From the NCBI RefSeq assembly GCF_000186865.1, contig NW_008705572.1, positions 207,384 to 271,383 on the forward strand: 64,000 nt of DNA, given 5' to 3'. Origin of the DNA: Aureococcus anophagefferens (lineage: Eukaryota > Sar > Pelagophyceae > Pelagomonadales > Pelagomonadaceae). The first letter of the stretch is position 1. Each line of letters begins with the position of its first letter. A program made the translations under genes and the position numbers. Shown here one piece after another: positions 60,141 to 64,000 of the stretch. The notes under the pieces were generated by a model. That model was not told where the DNA came from, did not search any database, and saw only the letters and a program-made list of their open reading frames with translations.

Positions 60141-61364
60141 ATGCGCATCGTGATCATCGGCGCCGGCTGGGGCGGCCAGGGCGTCTGCAAGGCCCTCGCC
60201 GCCGCGTCGCTGCCCGCGGACACGTCCATCACCTGCATCGATGGGGCCGATCACCTCTCCATCGGCGCGACCTGGCAGTTCGAGCTCGAGGGCCGCGCGG
60301 CGCCCGTGTCCCTGCCGCTCGCGGACTCCTGCGCGGCGCCCTACCTCAAGCGCGCCGCCGCGTCGACGATCGACTACGGGGCCAAGACCGTCGCGCTCGA
60401 GGGCGGCGAAGTCGTGGGCTACGACCGGCTCGTGCTCGCGTGCGGCGCCGTGAGCGACCCGAGTTCCGTGCCCGGCCTCGCGGAGCACGCGATCGACCTC
60501 TCGGCGAAGGGCTTCGCCGCGCCCATCGAGGCCTTCTTCGAAGCGCTCGGCGCCGGGAAGAAGACCGTGCACGTCGCCGTCGCCAAGGCGCCCTACAAGT
60601 GCCCCCCTCTCCCCTTCGAGGTCGCCTTCCTCGTCGACGCCATAGCGCGGCGCCGCGGCGTCCGCGACCGCGTCGACATCGTCGTGACCTACCCCGTGCC
60701 CTGGCCCTTCGGCGGGCCCAAGGCGAAGCAGGCCTTCGCGGCGGCCATGGACGAGAAGGGCATCGCGTATCGGCCGAACACGAAGCTCGTGTCCGTGGCG
60801 GCGGATGGTGCGAGGAAAACAACCACGCTCGCGTCGACGGCCGAGGGCGCCGAGGGGCAGGTCGACGACATCACTTCAGATTTGCTCCTCGCCGTCTACC
60901 CGCACCGCGCGCCGGACCTCATCGCGCCGGCGCTCCTCAACGCCAAGGGCTCCGTGCCCGTGGATTTCCGCACGAGCCGGGTCACGAAGGGCGGCGTCGC
61001 GGACGTCTTCTGTGTCGGCGACGCCTGCGCGGCCGTGCTGCCGAGCGTCGGGTCTCCGATCCCGAAGGCCGGCGAGTTCGCGTACAAGGCGGGCGTGGCC
61101 GTCGGCGAGCTCTTGGCCGCGGAGCTCGGCGGCGCCGAGGCGCCGCTCCCGACGGCGCGCAGCGCGCAGTGCGTCGCGGAGAGCGGCGACGGAGAGGGCA
61201 TCGTCGTCGGGCCGAACTTCGACGCTGTCTTCCGCGACCCGGACCACGGCAAGCCCGCGTTCGTCATCGAGCCCGCGAGCGCGACGGGCAAGGTCGCGTG
61301 GATCCAGAAGTTTTTGGACACGTTCGCGCCGGGCAAGGCGCCGACCTTCGCGCCGGCGGCCTAA
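60141..61364 (+). CDS. FAD-dependent oxidoreductase, sulfide:quinone oxidoreductase-like
   Basis: 407 residues, single exon from ATG 60141. The N-terminal Rossmann fold MRIVIIGAGWGGQGVCKAL binds FAD. YDRLVLACGAVSDP is the second dinucleotide segment. VAVAKAPYKCPPLPFEVAFLVDAI resembles the SQR/flavocytochrome c sulfide dehydrogenase motif with a Cys. VFCVGDACAAVLPSVGSPIPKAGEFAYKAG is the GD motif plus the family's P-K-A-G-x-F/Y-A segment, as in FCSD. It may oxidise sulfide or act as a related NAD(P)H/quinone enzyme. It has no obvious targeting peptide. The sulfite oxidase gene 2 kb away may be a coincidental sulfur link. Confidence 0.78.
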   Translation: MRIVIIGAGWGGQGVCKALAAASLPADTSITCIDGADHLSIGATWQFELEGRAAPVSLPLADSCAAPYLKRAAASTIDYGAKTVALEGGEVVGYDRLVLACGAVSDPSSVPGLAEHAIDLSAKGFAAPIEAFFEALGAGKKTVHVAVAKAPYKCPPLPFEVAFLVDAIARRRGVRDRVDIVVTYPVPWPFGGPKAKQAFAAAMDEKGIAYRPNTKLVSVAADGARKTTTLASTAEGAEGQVDDITSDLLLAVYPHRAPDLIAPALLNAKGSVPVDFRTSRVTKGGVADVFCVGDACAAVLPSVGSPIPKAGEFAYKAGVAVGELLAAELGGAEAPLPTARSAQCVAESGDGEGIVVGPNFDAVFRDPDHGKPAFVIEPASATGKVAWIQKFLDTFAPGKAPTFAPAA

Positions 61365-61375
61365 GAACCTTTTTT

Positions 61376-62764
61376 TTATGTCCCCTCGAGCGGCATCTCC
61401 AGCACGCCGAGGTCGTCGGGCGCCGCGTCCCGGCGCCGCCTCCAGGCCGGCGCCGCGGGCGCCGCGCAGCGCGCGACGGCGTCGAGGAGCGCGGGCAGGC
61501 CGACGGTTTCCCCGGACTCGGCGAAGACGCGCGCGGTCCGCAGGCCGAAGGCCGCGGCGGCGGCGGCGAGCTGCGCGTCGCGCCGCTTCGCCTCCGGGAG
61601 GAGCTCGACGACGCACGCGCCCGGCGACAGCCACGCCGCGTGGACGAGGCCCGCGCCGTGGGGCGCGACGAGGAGCGCGCCGCCCGCGTGCGCGTCGATC
61701 TGGTCCCGGAGCGGGAGGCCCGTCGGGTCCGGCACGACCTCCGTCGCGCACCGCGACGCGTTCGCGTAGGCCGCGGCGAGGTCCCCGAGCCCGGCGATGC
61801 CGAAGTCGCGGCGCCCCGGCGCGGGCGCGCGGTCCTGGAAGAGGCAGCGGCCGTCGTCGCGCGCCGCGGGGCCCCGGAGCCAGTCGCGGCCCCGGGGCCC
61901 GCGCTCGAGGAGCTCGAGGAGCGCGTGCGTCGTGCCCGGCGCCCACGCGTCCATGCGGCGGAGCACGTCGAGCGGCTTCGCCGGCGGCGGCGCGTCCGCG
62001 AGGTCCACCAGCGTAAACGCCGGCGCGCCGGGGAACGTCGCCGCCTCCGCGAGCATGCGGTGGAAGGAGCAGCGCCGCACGTAGAGCGTCGTCGCCGCGG
62101 GCGCCGCGCACGCGTCCGCGCGCCGGCCGACGGCCGCCGCCGCGGGCAGCAAGATGCCGTAGAAAAAATGATAGAAGAAGGCGTCGCTCGACGAGGCGAA
62201 GACGCCCGCGTAGAGATCCAGGGACTCGTCGCAGCGGCGTTCCTCCGCGCGCTGGCGCAGGGCCGCGCCCGCCGCGGTCTTCTCGAATACGAGCGTCGGC
62301 AACGGGAACGCCGCGGGCCCCAGGTCGCTCTCGAGCGCGAGCGACGCGGACGCGCCGGCGACGGCGTCGGGCCACTCGGCGTAGCGCGGCCAGGCGAGGA
62401 GTTTGTGCCTCTGCCGCGGCGCGATGGCCACGTCGACGCGCGGCATGTCGCTCGGCCCGTAGCACCGCGTCGAGTGGGACGAGCCGCCCGTCTCGACCCA
62501 GAGCGCGCAGAGCTCGAGCGCCGCGTCGCCGCCGGCGCGGCCCGCGACGTGCTCCGCGCCGCGGCCCTCCGGCCCGCAGTCCTCCGCGACGGCCGCGAGC
62601 CGCAGGTCGACGCCGATGCGCGCGCCGGAGGCGTCGTCCTCCTTGAGGTAAACGCCTAAAAAGTCGGCGCGCGCCTCCGTGCAGTAGGCCTCGCTGACGA
62701 CCGGCGGCGGCGGCACCGGGCTGGCGAGGGTGGTCGCGCACAATGCCAGGGAAGCTCTCAGCAT
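61376..62764 (-). CDS. GT61-like (DUF563) glycosyltransferase
   Basis: 462 residues from ATG 62764 (MLRASLALCATTLASPVPPPP, signal or anchor); ATG 62827 is in frame and would add 21 residues. The GT61 signature is near residue 375: LLVAPHGAGLVHAAWLSPGACVVELLP (family: GxHGAGLxNxxFxxPGxxVxEIxP). Earlier parts have FFYHFFYGILLPAA and LYVRRCSFHRM, fitting the family N-terminal half. Probably a Golgi xylosyl- or GlcNAc-type transferase acting on secreted glycans. Single exon. Its upstream region is extremely short because an aminopeptidase gene diverges 76 bp away. Confidence 0.82.
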   Translation of the reverse strand: MLRASLALCATTLASPVPPPPVVSEAYCTEARADFLGVYLKEDDASGARIGVDLRLAAVAEDCGPEGRGAEHVAGRAGGDAALELCALWVETGGSSHSTRCYGPSDMPRVDVAIAPRQRHKLLAWPRYAEWPDAVAGASASLALESDLGPAAFPLPTLVFEKTAAGAALRQRAEERRCDESLDLYAGVFASSSDAFFYHFFYGILLPAAAAVGRRADACAAPAATTLYVRRCSFHRMLAEAATFPGAPAFTLVDLADAPPPAKPLDVLRRMDAWAPGTTHALLELLERGPRGRDWLRGPAARDDGRCLFQDRAPAPGRRDFGIAGLGDLAAAYANASRCATEVVPDPTGLPLRDQIDAHAGGALLVAPHGAGLVHAAWLSPGACVVELLPEAKRRDAQLAAAAAAFGLRTARVFAESGETVGLPALLDAVARCAAPAAPAWRRRRDAAPDDLGVLEMPLEGT

Positions 62765-62839
62765 CGTCGTGGAGATGGGCTGCCCATTGCGCCGCGACGC
62801 GGCTTCAAGTTTGGCGCTGGCAACCATATTGCCTCAAAG

Positions 62840-64000
62840 ATGCACTCGAGCTCTCGTATGGACGCGATGGCGGCGCGTCTGTGGCTCCTCTGCAGCAGCG
62901 TGCGAGCGTTGCGGGTGCAGCGCTACATGCATGCGCGCGGCCTGCAGCGCTACGGCACGGCGCATGCATCGCGCGGCATCCGCTACGGCGCGGCGCACGC
63001 ATCGCGCGGCCTGCAGCGCTACGGCGCGACGCGCGGCCTGGCAGCGGCGCCGATGGACCTCCTGCCGCCGGCGCCGCGCGTCGCACTCAAGGAGGTGTCG
63101 TCGACGGACATGGGCTACCTGCGCTTCGCCTTCGACCAATGGGACGCGGTAATAATCGCGATGGACCCGGCCGCGCCGCGCTGGGACGCCGTGCCCTACG
63201 GCGACGTCGTCGCGACGCGGCTCGAGCGCCGCGAGGCCGCGGCGAAGTCGAAACAGTGCGGCGCGTCGCCCGCGACGGAGCTGCCCAACGACCTCGGCAC
63301 GCGCGTCGTCGCGCTGCGCGTCGACGCGGCGCGGCCCCACTTCGACGTGCTCCGCGACGCAGGCGCGGCGCTCGAGGCCGCGTGCGCGGGCCTCGGCGCC
63401 GCGCGCCGCGTGGCGCTCGTCGCGCCGCGCCTCGACGAGGCGCTGCGGCCGCGGGTCCGCGACGCGATCCTCGCGGCGGCGACGGCCGCCTACGAGCCGC
63501 GGCCCAAGCCCGAGGAGGAGACGCTCGAGCTCACGCTCGTCGGCGTCGGCGAGCGGACGGCGCGCGAGGCCGCGGCGGACGAGGCCGCAGCCCTGGCGCG
63601 CTACCTCGCGGCGCTGCCGCCGAACGTCCTGACGCCGGGCGCGTTCCGGGAGGCGCTCCGGCGCGTCGCCGAGGCCGAGGGCTTCGCCTACGACGAGCTC
63701 GACGTCGACGGCCTCGAGGCCGCGGGCTGCGGCGCGTTCCTGTCCGTCGTCCGGGGCAGCCCGCGGCGCGACGCGGCGCTCGTGCGCCTGTCCAAAGGAC
63801 CGGCGTCGGCGAGGCCCCTGGTCCTCGTGGGCAAGGGCGTGACCTTCGACACGGGCGGCTACAACGTGAAAGGCGCGTCGGGCATGAAGGGCATGAAGGG
63901 CGACATGGCCGGCGCCGCCGCGGCCGTCGGCGCGGCCGTCGCGCTGTCGCGCCTCGGGGTGGGGGGCGAGGCGTCGCCCCTGCCGCTCGAGGTCTGGCTC
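62840..64000 (+). CDS. M17 leucyl aminopeptidase, 3' truncated by window end
   Basis: Open frame from ATG 62840 to the edge (387 codons). The first ~70 residues are Arg/Ala/His-rich with repeats of HASRGLQRYG, a likely organelle presequence. From ~80 an M17 N-terminal domain (YLRFAFDQWDAVIIAMDP...). Near residue 265 is LPPNVLTPGAFREAL (family: N..P..L.P..F). The catalytic zinc site begins at ~328: LVLVGKGVTFDTGGYNVKGASGMKGMKGDMAGAAAA is the family signature (Lys of GKG, Asp of FDTGG, Lys and Asp of MKGDMAG); the remaining ligands (NTDAEGR) lie beyond the window. It removes N-terminal residues from peptides. Confidence 0.88.
   Translation, partial: MHSSSRMDAMAARLWLLCSSVRALRVQRYMHARGLQRYGTAHASRGIRYGAAHASRGLQRYGATRGLAAAPMDLLPPAPRVALKEVSSTDMGYLRFAFDQWDAVIIAMDPAAPRWDAVPYGDVVATRLERREAAAKSKQCGASPATELPNDLGTRVVALRVDAARPHFDVLRDAGAALEAACAGLGAARRVALVAPRLDEALRPRVRDAILAAATAAYEPRPKPEEETLELTLVGVGERTAREAAADEAAALARYLAALPPNVLTPGAFREALRRVAEAEGFAYDELDVDGLEAAGCGAFLSVVRGSPRRDAALVRLSKGPASARPLVLVGKGVTFDTGGYNVKGASGMKGMKGDMAGAAAAVGAAVALSRLGVGGEASPLPLEVWL

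Overview
The window looks like nuclear DNA of a very GC-rich stramenopile alga, most likely a pelagophyte such as Aureococcus anophagefferens (inference). The grounds are a fucoxanthin-chlorophyll light-harvesting gene with an ASAFVAP plastid-targeting motif, dense genes with short introns, eukaryotic ribosomal, Tubby, SNF2 and DNMT3-like genes, and short introns bounded by 8-bp target-site duplications (TSDs). That last feature is the signature of introner elements known from Aureococcus. Most overlapping open frames are GC-driven shadows. The real genes were chosen by codon use, family motifs and splice phase.

Layout. 1-5.4 kb: two unrecognised minus-strand genes (the second with an introner) and a doubtful small plus gene. 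5.5-12.6 kb: secreted esterase, Tubby-like protein (introner), convergent RPS29 and RPS27, two small unknowns, and a SAAL1-like gene (introner). 12.7-20 kb: secreted beta-helix protein, FSH1-type hydrolase, bestrophin-like channel, cupin/JmjC-like protein, and a plastid-type membrane protein. 20.1-33.4 kb: one giant gene for a predicted 4,265-residue cell-surface protein with 20 FG-GAP/VCBS repeats, Thr/Ser/Pro/Ala stalks, a REJ-like region and polycystin-like membrane segments; two introners lie in it. 33.5-39 kb: an unrecognised 924-residue protein with a Tudor-like tail, a low-complexity block, and a DNMT3-like cytosine methyltransferase with two introners. 39.3-48 kb: a duplicated two-pore channel-like protein with altered filters, an FHA plus SNF2/Rad5-like ATPase, a DUF1295 enzyme, a methyltransferase and a coiled-coil protein. 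48.3-53.8 kb: light-harvesting protein, omega-amidase, and a Cache-type receptor-like protein with three related introners. 54-64 kb: F-box-like protein, SfsA-like protein, sulfite oxidase with a frame break, gamma-glutamylcyclotransferase-like protein, SQR-like flavoprotein, GT61-like glycosyltransferase, and the start of an M17 leucyl aminopeptidase.

The clearest system here is a set of intron-making mobile elements. Families A and B carry terminal inverted repeats; family C is shorter and begins CGGCGTCC. In each clear case the intron is one copy of the 8-bp TSD plus the element: the acceptor AG is the last two bases of the element, and the donor is the first two bases of the duplicated host site, either GT or GC. 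Removing the intron restores the reading frame exactly. About half the introns I could phase use GC donors.

Splice sites were inferred by eye from frame, homology and consensus. No transcript data or database search was available.
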